Source: an uncultured Psychroserpens sp.
Lineage (GTDB): Bacteria > Bacteroidota > Bacteroidia > Flavobacteriales > Flavobacteriaceae
Direction of reading: 5' to 3'
Assembly: GCF_947500255.1 (NCBI RefSeq)
Contig: NZ_CANMRL010000002.1
Span: 496,001-560,000 of the forward strand
DNA length: 64,000 bases
Part shown: positions 16,831-25,928 of the stretch, piece by piece
How the letters are laid out: every line of letters starts with the position of its first letter
Numbering within the stretch: the first letter of the stretch is position 1
Notes under the pieces: model-generated
What the model saw: only the letters and a program-made list of their open reading frames with translations
Told to the model about the DNA's origin: nothing
The model's database searches: none
Translations under genes and position numbers: made by a program

Positions 16831-19080
16831 ATGGAGAACATTACTTACCAATCAAAGTTAGATGAGATTCTGTACTATTATAGAATTCAAGATTCTGAAG
16901 ATTTAGATAAAGCGGAAAACAAGATTCAAATCAAATTGTATTTTGACACTTATGACATTATTACAATGATTCTTGGTTTATGTGCATTAAGTAAACCAAA
17001 TTCAATTGACATTAATGAATTTGATCAAAATGAATCCTTATTGATTTATGCTTCTGTCGTAAGAGGTTGGTTAGATAATATTCATCTTTTAAAATCACAT
17101 CAGGATGAATTTTTAATAAAATTAAATGACTCTGACCTTATGTTTACTAAAGATCAAATTGTAGAAGATTTGAAATTGGACTTCATAGGTAGAATAGATA
17201 TTGATAATATAAAAAACAATCTAAAAACTGCAGATTCGACCAAAAATTATTTTGAACAGATACAGGTTAATTGCGAATCATTATTCAAAATCAATTATCT
17301 TCTAAATCCTACGAAATGGATCGATCGATCAAAATTGTATTCTAATAATGTTATCTTTTTTAAAAAATATAAACTAACATATGAAGAGTTAGGAAAAACA
17401 GAAATATTTAAAGATGCATTAAGTATCTTAAATACTATTAGACCTAAAGTCAAACAAATTCGAAGTAACTATATTGATGCCATAGCTATTTCTCAATTAC
17501 AACAAGAACTTGATCTATTTAACTCGAAGAAAACTAAAACACTACCCCTTTTTTATAAATCAACTAGTACTCTTGGAAAAGCGCTAGACGAGCTTACGAA
17601 ATTAGAGAAAGATTATCTTACTTACAAAAGAGGCTCTGAGAAGATAAGTATATTTAGAGGATCAGATTATTATAAGATCGATTCCATTTTTAATGCTCTA
17701 AAAAAACAGGAGTCTTCAGAGATTATTGAAGATCTAGAAGCAATCAAAAACGAGATTAAAAACACGTTTAATAAAGAAGTAAGTGGTAATTCTCTAATCG
17801 ATGATCCTGAAAGAACATTAGAGCTTATAAAAAACGATATCAATATAAATTTTTATGAGAAAATTTGGTTTGATAATGATGGGTATAAAGAGATCTTGAA
17901 AACACTTTCTTCTCTTACTGAAAATAACAATAAGTTTAATAAAAAAGATGTCCAAACCATAATCTCAAGATATAAAAAAGAGGTTAGTAAAGAATACAAA
18001 AATGAAATTGAGTATCTAAAGAATCTAAATGATGTTTGGGATCAGTTCAAGCATATAGATTTTAACAAACTGAAAGATCTACTTCCAGAAAAAAGAGATA
18101 TTAATCTTTATACAGATTTTGCATTAACGCGATTTCCTCTTTCAAGCAAAGCCTATGATATCGTCACAGAAAGCATGGAAAATTTGTTTGGTAGTCTTGA
18201 GAAAAATGATAATCTAGAGTTTCAAACAAATATTATTAATGGTCTGGCTAATTGCTTATATGCAGAAAAAATTAGTGATAGACATGTTTCCTATTTTGTT
18301 ATTTTATGGATTTTAGGAGAATATGATTTAATCTGTAGCCTATTTAGTTTTATCATCAAAAAAAGAAAGTTACTTAAAACTAAACCTAACAAATGGAAAT
18401 TTGAAGAAATAGGTGTTCTTAGTATATATGGCGCATCATTGATTATGTGTTCCCCTCCTCAAAGAGATGAACTTATTGACCTTATCAACCTATTTAAACT
18501 AATAGATCAACCCAAAGATGATCTTTATAGGATACATATGCTTATTGCTTATTTTAGTTTTCAGGTTTGGGACAATGCCTCTAAAATAATTATCCCAGAA
18601 ATGACCAATAAAAAACTCGATGACATTCCATATCGAGCATTTTATGATAATGCTCTAGACTATGGTGAATTGACCAAGGATAAATTATCTACTTTAAAAG
18701 ATAAAGGTGAGGATAAATTATTCAAAGAACGAAAATATTATTATATGATAAATTCAATCCTATATTATACGACTAGAGGTGGAAATTTATCAGACTTTGA
18801 AAAATTAGATGTGTTGTATTTTGAATTGATAAGTATCCAAAATGAAAATTATTTATGGCAAGGAAGGTTTTGGGATACATTTGCATGGTATCATTTTAGA
18901 GAGGCGTATATTTTAAAACAAAAAGACGAAAACTATTCTAAAGAATTAAAACAAGCTTACGAATTTAATCAAAAGTGCTTTTCTTATCCAAATACCAAAA
19001 GAGAGTTAGGTATTTATAATAAATTAAGAACCCTAATACACAAAATCGACACTTATAATATCGTCCCACGAGTGTCTTAA
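16831..19080 (+). CDS. Unknown large helical-repeat protein, third gene of three-gene operon
   Basis: This is a 749-residue soluble protein, helical throughout. A coiled-coil-like middle section has many KN/EI repeats (LEAIKNEIKNTFNKEV, NKFNKKDVQTIISRYKKEVSKEYKNEIEYLKNL). The C-terminal third, with LWILGEYDLICSLFSFI, YRIHMLIAYFSFQVWDNA and YHFREAYILKQKDENYSKELKQAYEFNQK, looks like TPR-type repeats. No ATPase, nuclease or protease motif is visible, so a sensor or scaffold role for the operon is more likely than catalysis, but this is inference. It converges with the M23 peptidase gene; the two stop codons share the TTAA at 19077-19080. Confidence 0.7.
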   Translation: MENITYQSKLDEILYYYRIQDSEDLDKAENKIQIKLYFDTYDIITMILGLCALSKPNSIDINEFDQNESLLIYASVVRGWLDNIHLLKSHQDEFLIKLNDSDLMFTKDQIVEDLKLDFIGRIDIDNIKNNLKTADSTKNYFEQIQVNCESLFKINYLLNPTKWIDRSKLYSNNVIFFKKYKLTYEELGKTEIFKDALSILNTIRPKVKQIRSNYIDAIAISQLQQELDLFNSKKTKTLPLFYKSTSTLGKALDELTKLEKDYLTYKRGSEKISIFRGSDYYKIDSIFNALKKQESSEIIEDLEAIKNEIKNTFNKEVSGNSLIDDPERTLELIKNDININFYEKIWFDNDGYKEILKTLSSLTENNNKFNKKDVQTIISRYKKEVSKEYKNEIEYLKNLNDVWDQFKHIDFNKLKDLLPEKRDINLYTDFALTRFPLSSKAYDIVTESMENLFGSLEKNDNLEFQTNIINGLANCLYAEKISDRHVSYFVILWILGEYDLICSLFSFIIKKRKLLKTKPNKWKFEEIGVLSIYGASLIMCSPPQRDELIDLINLFKLIDQPKDDLYRIHMLIAYFSFQVWDNASKIIIPEMTNKKLDDIPYRAFYDNALDYGELTKDKLSTLKDKGEDKLFKERKYYYMINSILYYTTRGGNLSDFEKLDVLYFELISIQNENYLWQGRFWDTFAWYHFREAYILKQKDENYSKELKQAYEFNQKCFSYPNTKRELGIYNKLRTLIHKIDTYNIVPRVS

Positions 19081-19769
19081 TTAGAGTTCATGCTTAACCA
19101 TAATAAAGGATCTGGGCAGTTTTCAGCATAAAATTCTAAATCCAACTTAGAACACACACCAGGATAATCACCTTTATAACCTTGTAGATTTTTAATAATC
19201 TGAAAGTGTAAATGTGGTGGATAATCGCCATTCACACTTGCATCTCCAAGTGTCGCTATTTGTTCGCCTTGCTTGAATTGTTGTCCAACTTTTAGGTTTT
19301 GGATAGACGCTAAACTTAAATGTCCATAAAGCGTATAGAAGTCTATGCCTTTCACACGATGTTTTAATAATATTGTGGGACCATAATCACCAAAATTGGT
19401 ATTATTTTGAAAGCTATGCACTTCGGCATCCAGTGGTGCATAGATCGGCGTGTCTGCAGCAATCCATAAATCGAGTCCCAAATGAATATTGCGTTCGGTA
19501 TCAGGATTGGCATCTTTAAAATATGTACTCCTACTATAGATATTTCGGGTTTCGAGATAGCCACCATAAGCCACTTTTCCATGATGTTCTTTAATATGAG
19601 TATTGATGTAAGCACCTAAGGTTTCCGAAGAGGAAACATCAACAGTTTTTAGTGCTGCGTTGGTGACCGACAAATCCAAAGCCACATAATCTTGTTTCGT
19701 TATTGACGGGTCTAACACATGGCAGGCAGGCAAATTCTTTAAAAGGGTTTCCAGAGCTAATACCTCCAT
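19077..19769 (-). CDS. M23-family (LytM-like) metallopeptidase
   Basis: This 230-residue protein has a C-terminal peptidase M23 domain, the fold of zinc peptidoglycan endopeptidases. Zinc ligands are visible as H96-x3-D100 (HLGLDLW) and H188 of the HLHF motif (H186, H188), with LYGHLS between them. Related proteins cut peptide crossbridges of the cell wall. There is no obvious signal peptide at this start (MEVLALETLLKNLPACHVLD), so export is uncertain and the protein may act inside the cell or use another route. It follows the serine hydrolase gene by only three bases, so the two are probably one operon acting on cell-wall peptides. Confidence 0.85.
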   Translation of the reverse strand: MEVLALETLLKNLPACHVLDPSITKQDYVALDLSVTNAALKTVDVSSSETLGAYINTHIKEHHGKVAYGGYLETRNIYSRSTYFKDANPDTERNIHLGLDLWIAADTPIYAPLDAEVHSFQNNTNFGDYGPTILLKHRVKGIDFYTLYGHLSLASIQNLKVGQQFKQGEQIATLGDASVNGDYPPHLHFQIIKNLQGYKGDYPGVCSKLDLEFYAENCPDPLLWLSMNSN

Positions 19770-19772
19770 AAT

Positions 19773-21284
19773 CTATTCTCCAAACTTATAGGCAATTTCA
19801 AGAGCTTCTGCTTTATCCTTTGCATATTGCAAGGTACTATCCATTTCAAAACACTTTCTGTAGTTTTTTAAAGCGTTTAATGTATCTCCTTTTATAACTA
19901 GCGCATCGCCATAACTATCGTAAGGGTTTGCCGATTCTGGAAACTGTTCGGTATTGAGCTTAAATATTGCCACAGCAGCATCAACACGGTTTTCGTTGAG
20001 CAAACCGTAACCTAATATATTAAGTTCGGTCTCGGCAAAATTATAGGCGTCAGGACTATTAGATTTTAAGTTCTTATACTGCGCTATGGCCTTGTTAATG
20101 TTTTCCTCAAAGATTGTTTTGGCTAAAACATTTTTAATATTCGGTTTTGGTTTCTCATAAGCCTTACCCGATCTAATATTCGCAATACCTCTTAAAATAT
20201 CACCAAAATGTTCGGTAGAATTATTAGTAAGCACAATGAATCCGCTTTTGTCGTCCACTTCATTATGCAAAAAAGTTCCAAAACCTACCCATCCACCAGA
20301 ATGAAAAACAGTTTTGGGTTGCGTCTCATCTTGACCTAAAAACCATCCAAACCCATAGTTAGTCTCTTCTCCATTATTCAATTTTCCAGGTGTCCATGCT
20401 TCATCTAAATAGGACTTTGGTATGATGGTATGATTGGCTAATGCTAGATTCCACTTATATAAATCGTCCAATGTAGAATAGATACCACCATCACCTCTTA
20501 CATCATTAACGATATTATAATCATTAGCTACAAGGTCCGTTTGATTAAGGGTTTTTTGATAGCCAAATACACGATTTGGCATATTAGGGTCTGCCTCTAT
20601 TTGATAGTTATATAATAGTGTGTTAGACATGCCTACAGGATCTGTAATCTCATCTTTTAAGAACGTTCTAAAGTGTTGTCCTGAGATCTTTTCTACAATT
20701 GATGCCAATACCAAATAGCCTGTATTACTGTAATCCCACTTTTCTCCTGGTTGAAAATCGAGTTCTGGGTCGACACGATAAAAAATGTCTAAGATTTCAT
20801 TATTTCCCAAAATGTATTGTTTTGTCTCGTCTTCACGAACAAAATGCGAATCTACGATACGCTCATAATCTGTTAATCCAGAGGTATGATGCAGGAGCTG
20901 ACGAACTGTAATGTTATCATAAGGAAAGTCGGGCAAAATGGTATTTACATTTTGGTCATATTCTAATTTCCCTGCTTCTTTTAGTTTCATAATCGCCATT
21001 CCTGTAAACTGCTTGCTTACTGAAGCTAATCGAAACTGCGAATTTAAATCTAAAGAATCAATAGGTGTTATAGATCGCAGACCATTAGAACTTTTAAAAA
21101 CGATCTCGCCATTTTCATATACAAGGATATTTCCTGTAGGAATACCTTCAGCTGTCATAGTGCTAACAAACTCGGCAAATTCACTTGCAGTATCATCAAC
21201 GTTGGAGGTATTGGTTTCGTTTTTACATGAAAAAAAGCATGCCGAAATGAGACATACTAGTGCAAGTTGTTTTAAAGAAGTCAT
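19773..21284 (-). CDS. Beta-lactamase-like serine hydrolase lipoprotein (class C/PBP4* type) with TPR tail
   Basis: This is a 503-residue lipoprotein: the signal peptide ends in lipobox FFSC (Cys20). The beta-lactamase fold shows S88-x-x-K91 (SVSK), the YSN motif at 185-187 and HSGG near residue 342. Together these identify an active penicillin-recognising serine hydrolase, which could be a D-aminopeptidase, esterase or carboxypeptidase. The C-terminal about 110 residues (ANPYDSYGDALVIKGDTLNALKNYRKCFEMDS) form tetratricopeptide repeats, a common fusion in Bacteroidetes. It lies three bases upstream of the M23 peptidase gene. The exact substrate cannot be told. Confidence 0.9.
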   Translation of the reverse strand: MTSLKQLALVCLISACFFSCKNETNTSNVDDTASEFAEFVSTMTAEGIPTGNILVYENGEIVFKSSNGLRSITPIDSLDLNSQFRLASVSKQFTGMAIMKLKEAGKLEYDQNVNTILPDFPYDNITVRQLLHHTSGLTDYERIVDSHFVREDETKQYILGNNEILDIFYRVDPELDFQPGEKWDYSNTGYLVLASIVEKISGQHFRTFLKDEITDPVGMSNTLLYNYQIEADPNMPNRVFGYQKTLNQTDLVANDYNIVNDVRGDGGIYSTLDDLYKWNLALANHTIIPKSYLDEAWTPGKLNNGEETNYGFGWFLGQDETQPKTVFHSGGWVGFGTFLHNEVDDKSGFIVLTNNSTEHFGDILRGIANIRSGKAYEKPKPNIKNVLAKTIFEENINKAIAQYKNLKSNSPDAYNFAETELNILGYGLLNENRVDAAVAIFKLNTEQFPESANPYDSYGDALVIKGDTLNALKNYRKCFEMDSTLQYAKDKAEALEIAYKFGE

Positions 21285-21326
21285 TATGATATATTTAAAG
21301 TAGTTTTATATCATAAAAATAGGGTT

Positions 21327-22898
21327 TTAATTTTTAAGTACAATATCGCTAAACTTAGCATTAAGCACAATATTCTTCACATTGCGATTTCCATTTGGAT
21401 AAAATTCGATCGTTTTTTGACTAGTCATTTCATCATTTAAGCGCGAACGATTGCCTTTAAAATACACACTATAATCCGTTTTTGGTAATTTGATGATGGC
21501 TTCACTATTTTCTAAAACTACATTAAGATTCGTGAATGAATCTGTAATATTAGAAATAGATAGGTCTCCAAAGCTTCCATCAATAATAGCATTACCAGTA
21601 AGTTCATTAATATGCAAATCTGATGAATTGCTATTGAGTCTCAAAATACCCACTGTATTCAAATGCGCATCTTCAACATATTTTAAGTTGAGCTCGCCAT
21701 TACTCCAAGTCACTACATCAACTGGAGAATAAGACACACTGATGGAAGTCTCGCTTCCATCAATGTGATTTGCTACTAGTGTAGCGTGTGATATATCTGC
21801 TTTTAGGTTGTGAATTACCGAAGACATTTTTAACTCCCCATGTCTTACATTTAAATCCAATTTAGCATCTTTAGGCATTTTGATCTTGATCGTTCTTTTT
21901 ACCTTATCGCCTCTCATTTCTAATCGTCTTGCTAAGCTCTCACGACGTGCTTCATGTGCTTCTCTGCGTGCCTCATGTGCTTCTCTACGTGCTTCGTGAC
22001 GCTCTTCATGACGTTTCGCCAATTTTTCTCTACGCTTCTCCATCTCTTTTTCTCGTTTGGCCATACGCTTTTCAATCTCTTTACTTCTTTTTTCCATTTC
22101 TTTTCCATACTTCTCTCCCCATACTTCCATTTTCTTAGACCATTCTTTATCGAATTTCTTTTCAAATTCTTCGCCCCAAGCTTCCATTTTCTTAGCGTAG
22201 TCTTTACCAAACTTTTTTCCAAACTTCTCTCCCCATTCTTCCATGCGTTTTTCATAAGAAGAAAAATCAACTTTTGCCATTTTTCGACCCCAAGCTTTCA
22301 TTTTCTCACGGTCTTGAGCTGGATACTCTTGACTCCACTTTTCTAAATAAGCTTCACCATCTTTTTTATAAGCTTCGGTGTCAAAACTGATATTATTAAC
22401 ACCTTCTGGTAGTTCTGGTAATTCTGGTAACTCAGGCATTTCAGGAATTTCAACATTTGCAATTTCTGGCATTTCTGGTAAGTCTGGCATCACAGGCATT
22501 TCTGGCAAATCTTCTAAGTTTAGATCACCTAATACCTCTAAGGCTTCAAGTCCTTCTAAATTGATGTGCAGGTCTGCCAAACGGTCCCATGATCCATGCG
22601 ATCCGTGAGATGTAATCTTCACATTGCTTCCAGAACCTTCAACCTTCAAGTTCCAGTCTTCAAGTGCTTCTTGCAATTCTTCTTTAGATAATTTTTCACC
22701 TTCAATATAAGCTTCAACCTCTAGTGTGTTCTTATTCCATGTATCAATTTCTATTTGCACATAGCTGGTGTTTAAGTCGATAGTCACATCTTTAGTAACA
22801 TCAATTTTCTTAGACACTTTTGTTAACTTCTGTTGTGCTGAAACACTTATAGTGAAACAGAAAAACATTAGTAATAGTAGTTTAAATTTTGTTTTCAT
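21327..22898 (-). CDS. Exported DUF4097-like beta-solenoid protein with repeat-rich helical stalk
   Basis: This is a 523-residue protein starting at the Met of MKTKFKLLLLMFFCFTISVSAQ, a clear signal peptide; the frame continues 13 codons further upstream but without a signal. The N-terminal part is followed by a Pro/Glu-rich repeat (PEMPVMPDLPEMPEI, then PEMPELPELPELPEG). A long, strongly charged region is probably a single alpha helix, with repeated KKMEAWGE units and three tandem copies of HEARREA (about 21940-22010). The C-terminal about 170 residues resemble the putative adhesin DUF4097 beta-helix (LNVRHGELKMSSV, SGNAIIDGSFGDLSI-like rungs). It follows the ECF sigma and anti-sigma genes in the same direction and is likely part of that envelope-response operon. 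Confidence 0.75.
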   Translation of the reverse strand: MKTKFKLLLLMFFCFTISVSAQQKLTKVSKKIDVTKDVTIDLNTSYVQIEIDTWNKNTLEVEAYIEGEKLSKEELQEALEDWNLKVEGSGSNVKITSHGSHGSWDRLADLHINLEGLEALEVLGDLNLEDLPEMPVMPDLPEMPEIANVEIPEMPELPELPELPEGVNNISFDTEAYKKDGEAYLEKWSQEYPAQDREKMKAWGRKMAKVDFSSYEKRMEEWGEKFGKKFGKDYAKKMEAWGEEFEKKFDKEWSKKMEVWGEKYGKEMEKRSKEIEKRMAKREKEMEKRREKLAKRHEERHEARREAHEARREAHEARRESLARRLEMRGDKVKRTIKIKMPKDAKLDLNVRHGELKMSSVIHNLKADISHATLVANHIDGSETSISVSYSPVDVVTWSNGELNLKYVEDAHLNTVGILRLNSNSSDLHINELTGNAIIDGSFGDLSISNITDSFTNLNVVLENSEAIIKLPKTDYSVYFKGNRSRLNDEMTSQKTIEFYPNGNRNVKNIVLNAKFSDIVLKN

Positions 22899-22964
22899 TG
22901 TATTATGTTTTATTCTGAAATATGATGCTTTTGACACCTTGTAATTAACATTTCAGTATTAGGT

Positions 22965-23549
22965 TTATCCTTGATTTATAACTTCATCAGAAGCATTTAG
23001 ATCATGTAATTGTTCTTTTAAGCGATACAATAAATTAAGACGTAACTTTAAATTATCTATCAATGCACTTACCGTTAATTCATTAGGACCGTTATTGGTC
23101 AATTCTACCGACAAACGTTTGTACTCCTGATTTAACTCAGCAAGTCTTACAACATAACCATCAAACAATTCTTTGTTCTCAGGTGTTTGTTTCACTTTAG
23201 ATAATTCTAAGTTAATATTGGCCAGATAGTAATCTTCCACCTTTTTTAAATCGGGTGAAATATCACCTAAAGATTTAAGCTGCTCCTCTTTTGCAGGATC
23301 ATCATTGCTTACAACCGTATTTTCAATAGATTGTGGTTGATTAAAAAACTTATAAGCTCCAAATGCTAATCCAATTAGAATGACAATACTCGCTGCAATT
23401 TGTAGCATACTGAAACGTTTTTTGATCGTTTGTTGTTGCGGTAGTGCCTCATCTAATTTTTTAAGAAAACGTGCTTCATGACCTTCGCTCATTTTTAATT
23501 GCGACTGCTTCTGCTCTTCTTCAAATAAATTTCTAAGATCTTGTGCCAT
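22965..23549 (-). CDS. Anti-sigma factor-like membrane protein
   Basis: This is a 194-residue protein with one membrane helix (MLQIAASIVILIGLAFGAYKFF, around residues 44-65). The N-terminal cytosolic segment starts MAQDLRNLFEEEQKQSQLKMSEGHEARFLKKLDEALPQ, and the C-terminal domain is periplasmic and helical. This layout is that of an ECF anti-sigma factor, which holds its sigma at the membrane until an envelope signal arrives. Its start codon lies 17 bases inside the 3' end of the sigma gene, so the two are translationally coupled. Identification rests on context and topology rather than on a sequence motif. Confidence 0.82.
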   Translation of the reverse strand: MAQDLRNLFEEEQKQSQLKMSEGHEARFLKKLDEALPQQQTIKKRFSMLQIAASIVILIGLAFGAYKFFNQPQSIENTVVSNDDPAKEEQLKSLGDISPDLKKVEDYYLANINLELSKVKQTPENKELFDGYVVRLAELNQEYKRLSVELTNNGPNELTVSALIDNLKLRLNLLYRLKEQLHDLNASDEVINQG

Positions 23550-24090
23550 TTTTAATAGGTATTAACAGTTCTTTTAATTTCGATTTTCCCCTAGATAGTT
23601 GTGTACGAGATGCAATTTCTGTGATATTTAAAATTTCAGAAATCTCTTGATGATCGTATCCTTCGACCAGATATAACGTCACTACATAGCGATATTTGTC
23701 TGGTAACTTTTGAATTGCCTCTTTAATCTCATCTAAAGTCATTGTATCATCTACTAACCATTCGTTTTCATAACTCGAGTCGACTACTTTTAGGTGCACC
23801 TCATCCAATTCTTGCAAATGCTGTTTCTTGGATTTCAAACAGTCGATACTCTTATTAACTACGATACGTTTTAACCAAGCTCCAAAAGTCACTTCAGCTT
23901 TATACTGATTCAATTTTGCAAATGCTTTAATAAAGGCTTCTTGTACGATATCTTCAGCTTCCATAGAATCCTTTACAAATCGCATGGCAACTGTGTACAT
24001 ACCATCACAATATTGATTGTATAGTTTTAATTGCGCAGTTCGATTATTCTGCTTGCATTGCTCAATGATGTCAACTTGAAATGTATTCAA
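23533..24090 (-). CDS. ECF sigma factor (sigma-70 family)
   Basis: This is a 185-residue alternative sigma factor that would direct RNA polymerase to a small regulon. Region 2 is visible at DGMYTVAMRFVKDSMEAEDIVQEAFIKAFAKL...FGAWLKRIVVNKSID (residues about 29-80). Region 4 is visible at LPDKYRYVVTLYLVEGYDHQEISEILNITEIASRTQLSRGKSKLKELL (about 130-178), with the HTH in IASRTQLSRGKSKL. Regions 1 and 3 are absent, as in all ECF members. The overlapping anti-sigma gene and the DUF4097-like gene that follow are its likely partner and target. An upstream region of 178 bases separates it from the divergent DUF2911 gene. Confidence 0.95.
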   Translation of the reverse strand: MNTFQVDIIEQCKQNNRTAQLKLYNQYCDGMYTVAMRFVKDSMEAEDIVQEAFIKAFAKLNQYKAEVTFGAWLKRIVVNKSIDCLKSKKQHLQELDEVHLKVVDSSYENEWLVDDTMTLDEIKEAIQKLPDKYRYVVTLYLVEGYDHQEISEILNITEIASRTQLSRGKSKLKELLIPIKNGTRS

Positions 24091-24206
24091 ATCTCTTTTG
24101 GTTTGGTTGAGTTCACTTTAAAGACGATACAAAAAAGTGAGTGTTGCAAAATTTGCATGATTTTTTTAAAAATAATAAGAAATTTATACAATTTCCCGTT
24201 AAGTAG

Positions 24207-24237
24207 TTACTTAAGATTTCAATTTAATTTATCTTTG
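24207..24237 (+). promoter_or_regulatory. Candidate promoter of the DUF2911 gene
   Basis: TATCTTTG at 24230-24237 is an exact match to the Bacteroidetes -7 element TAnnTTTG and ends 31 bases before the start codon. The -33 element is weak (TTA at 24207-24209 instead of TTG). Confidence 0.4.
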
Positions 24238-24268
24238 ATACTTATTTTAGTTTCAATCTTGTTTTGCT

Positions 24269-24841
24269 ATGAATACCTTTTTAAAACGCCTACTTGTTAC
24301 ATTATCTATAGTTGCCGTTGGCCTCTTTTTATATTCTTATTTTGTTGAGGATATTTTTTCTAAACGTTTGAGTCCGAAAGACACCGTCGAGTTTAGACTC
24401 AACGATCTTAAGCTCGAAGTATTCTATAATAGACCATCTAAGAAAGGTCGTGAGATTTTTGGCGCTCTAGTGCCCTATAATAAAGTTTGGCGAACTGGTG
24501 CCAATGAAGCTACCACTTTTCAAACGAATAAAGCTTTAATGATACAAGGTATTTATTTACCCCAAGGAAAATATACTTTATGGACAGTTCCTAAAGATTC
24601 TGTTTGGAATGTCATTTTTAACGAAAAACAGTATCCGTGGGGAGTTGATGAAGAAATGCAAGTGATGTGGGATCCTAACTATGACATTTTAGAAATTGAT
24701 GTTCCCGTTGAAAAAATAGATACCACAGTTGAACAGTTTACTATCGCCTTTGATAACTCAACAGATAATCTCAAACTTACTATGGCTTGGGATAATACAA
24801 AAATAGCAGTACCTTTAAGTGTATTAAAAGACAAAAAATAA
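24269..24841 (+). CDS. DUF2911-family exported protein
   Basis: This is a 190-residue protein with an N-terminal membrane anchor or signal (LLVTLSIVAVGLFLYSYF), so it is exported. The mature domain matches DUF2911: LEVFYNRPSKKGREIFGALVPYNKVWRTGANEATTF, then GKYTLWTVP and WNVIFN, and a C-terminal LTMAWDNTKIAVPL strand. The family is beta-rich, common in Bacteroidetes, and of unknown function. The gene is followed after seven bases by meaB in the same direction, but the two proteins have no evident functional link. Confidence 0.88.
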   Translation: MNTFLKRLLVTLSIVAVGLFLYSYFVEDIFSKRLSPKDTVEFRLNDLKLEVFYNRPSKKGREIFGALVPYNKVWRTGANEATTFQTNKALMIQGIYLPQGKYTLWTVPKDSVWNVIFNEKQYPWGVDEEMQVMWDPNYDILEIDVPVEKIDTTVEQFTIAFDNSTDNLKLTMAWDNTKIAVPLSVLKDKK

Positions 24842-24848
24842 ACGAAGT

Positions 24849-25928
24849 TTGTCAAAAAAATCTAAATCGTCTGCTTTACATGAAAACGATGGTGTTTCGC
24901 AATCTGATATCACCAATGCATCCTCTATAAAAACAATTCAGAAGAAAAGACGCCTCCAACCTAGTACTCAAGATTTAGTTTCTGAAATTTTAAACGGAAA
25001 TATTACTTCGCTAAGTAGAGCAATCACTTTAGTTGAAAGTGCTAACCCAAAGCATTTAGAAAAGGCGCATGACATTATAACACAGTGTTTACCATATGCC
25101 AACAAATCGGTTCGTATTGGAATCACTGGTGTTCCAGGTGTTGGAAAAAGCACATTTATTGAAGCCTTAGGTATGCATCTTACTGCTATTGATAAAAAAG
25201 TGGCTGTATTGGCCGTTGATCCAAGTAGTAGTTTGAGCAAAGGCAGTATTTTGGGTGATAAAACACGTATGGAAGATCTTGTAAAAAACGAGAACGCCTT
25301 TATTAGACCTTCCCCTTCTGGCACATCACTTGGTGGTGTGGCTCGTAAAACGCGTGAGACTATTATTCTTTGTGAAGCTGCAGGTTTTGATACGATTATT
25401 ATAGAAACGGTTGGTGTTGGACAAAGTGAAACGGCTGTTCATAGCATGGTCGACTTCTTTTTATTACTCAAAATTGCTGGTGCAGGAGATGAGCTTCAAG
25501 GTATCAAACGCGGTATTATTGAAATGGCTGATGCTATTGCTATCAACAAAGCAGATGGTGAAAATTTAAAGGCAGCAAAACTTGCCAAAGTTGAATTTAA
25601 TAGAGCCTTACATCTCTATCCGCAAAAAGATTCTGAATGGCAACCTAAAGTAACGCTTTGTAGTGCTTTACAACGTGAAGGCATTGATGACTTGTGGACG
25701 TTGATTTCAGAATATATGACGCATACAAAGTCTAATGGCTTTTTTGAACACAACAGAACAGAGCAAAATAAGTTTTGGTTGCTTCAAACCATTGAGGAGC
25801 GTTTAAAATCTGATTTTTTCAATCAGCCAACCATAAAAAAAGAACTCAAGGCACAATTACAATTGATTGAAGAGGGAAAAACAACGCCTTTTGTTGCTGC
25901 AGAATATTTATTCACACTTAAAAATTAG
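24849..25928 (+). CDS. meaB: MeaB-type GTPase, chaperone of methylmalonyl-CoA mutase
   Basis: This 359-residue G3E-type GTPase loads and protects the adenosylcobalamin cofactor of methylmalonyl-CoA mutase. Walker A GVPGVGKS is near residue 100. VAVLAVDPSS, the Walker B-like ETVGVGQSE and the base-recognition INKADGEN are all present, as is the GxTRMED segment usual in MeaB/ArgK. The start is TTG (24849), since the first ATG in frame lies past the conserved region. The start lies seven bases after the DUF2911 stop. The mutase genes are not in this window. The 3' end overlaps the convergent epimerase gene by 11 bases. Confidence 0.95.
   Translation: MSKKSKSSALHENDGVSQSDITNASSIKTIQKKRRLQPSTQDLVSEILNGNITSLSRAITLVESANPKHLEKAHDIITQCLPYANKSVRIGITGVPGVGKSTFIEALGMHLTAIDKKVAVLAVDPSSSLSKGSILGDKTRMEDLVKNENAFIRPSPSGTSLGGVARKTRETIILCEAAGFDTIIIETVGVGQSETAVHSMVDFFLLLKIAGAGDELQGIKRGIIEMADAIAINKADGENLKAAKLAKVEFNRALHLYPQKDSEWQPKVTLCSALQREGIDDLWTLISEYMTHTKSNGFFEHNRTEQNKFWLLQTIEERLKSDFFNQPTIKKELKAQLQLIEEGKTTPFVAAEYLFTLKN

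Noticed and set aside
21954-22346. Long plus-strand frame rich in Phe, Cys and His opposite the charged stalk
   Set aside because: It is the antisense reading of the repetitive Lys/Glu/Arg codons of the DUF4097-like gene, not a real protein.
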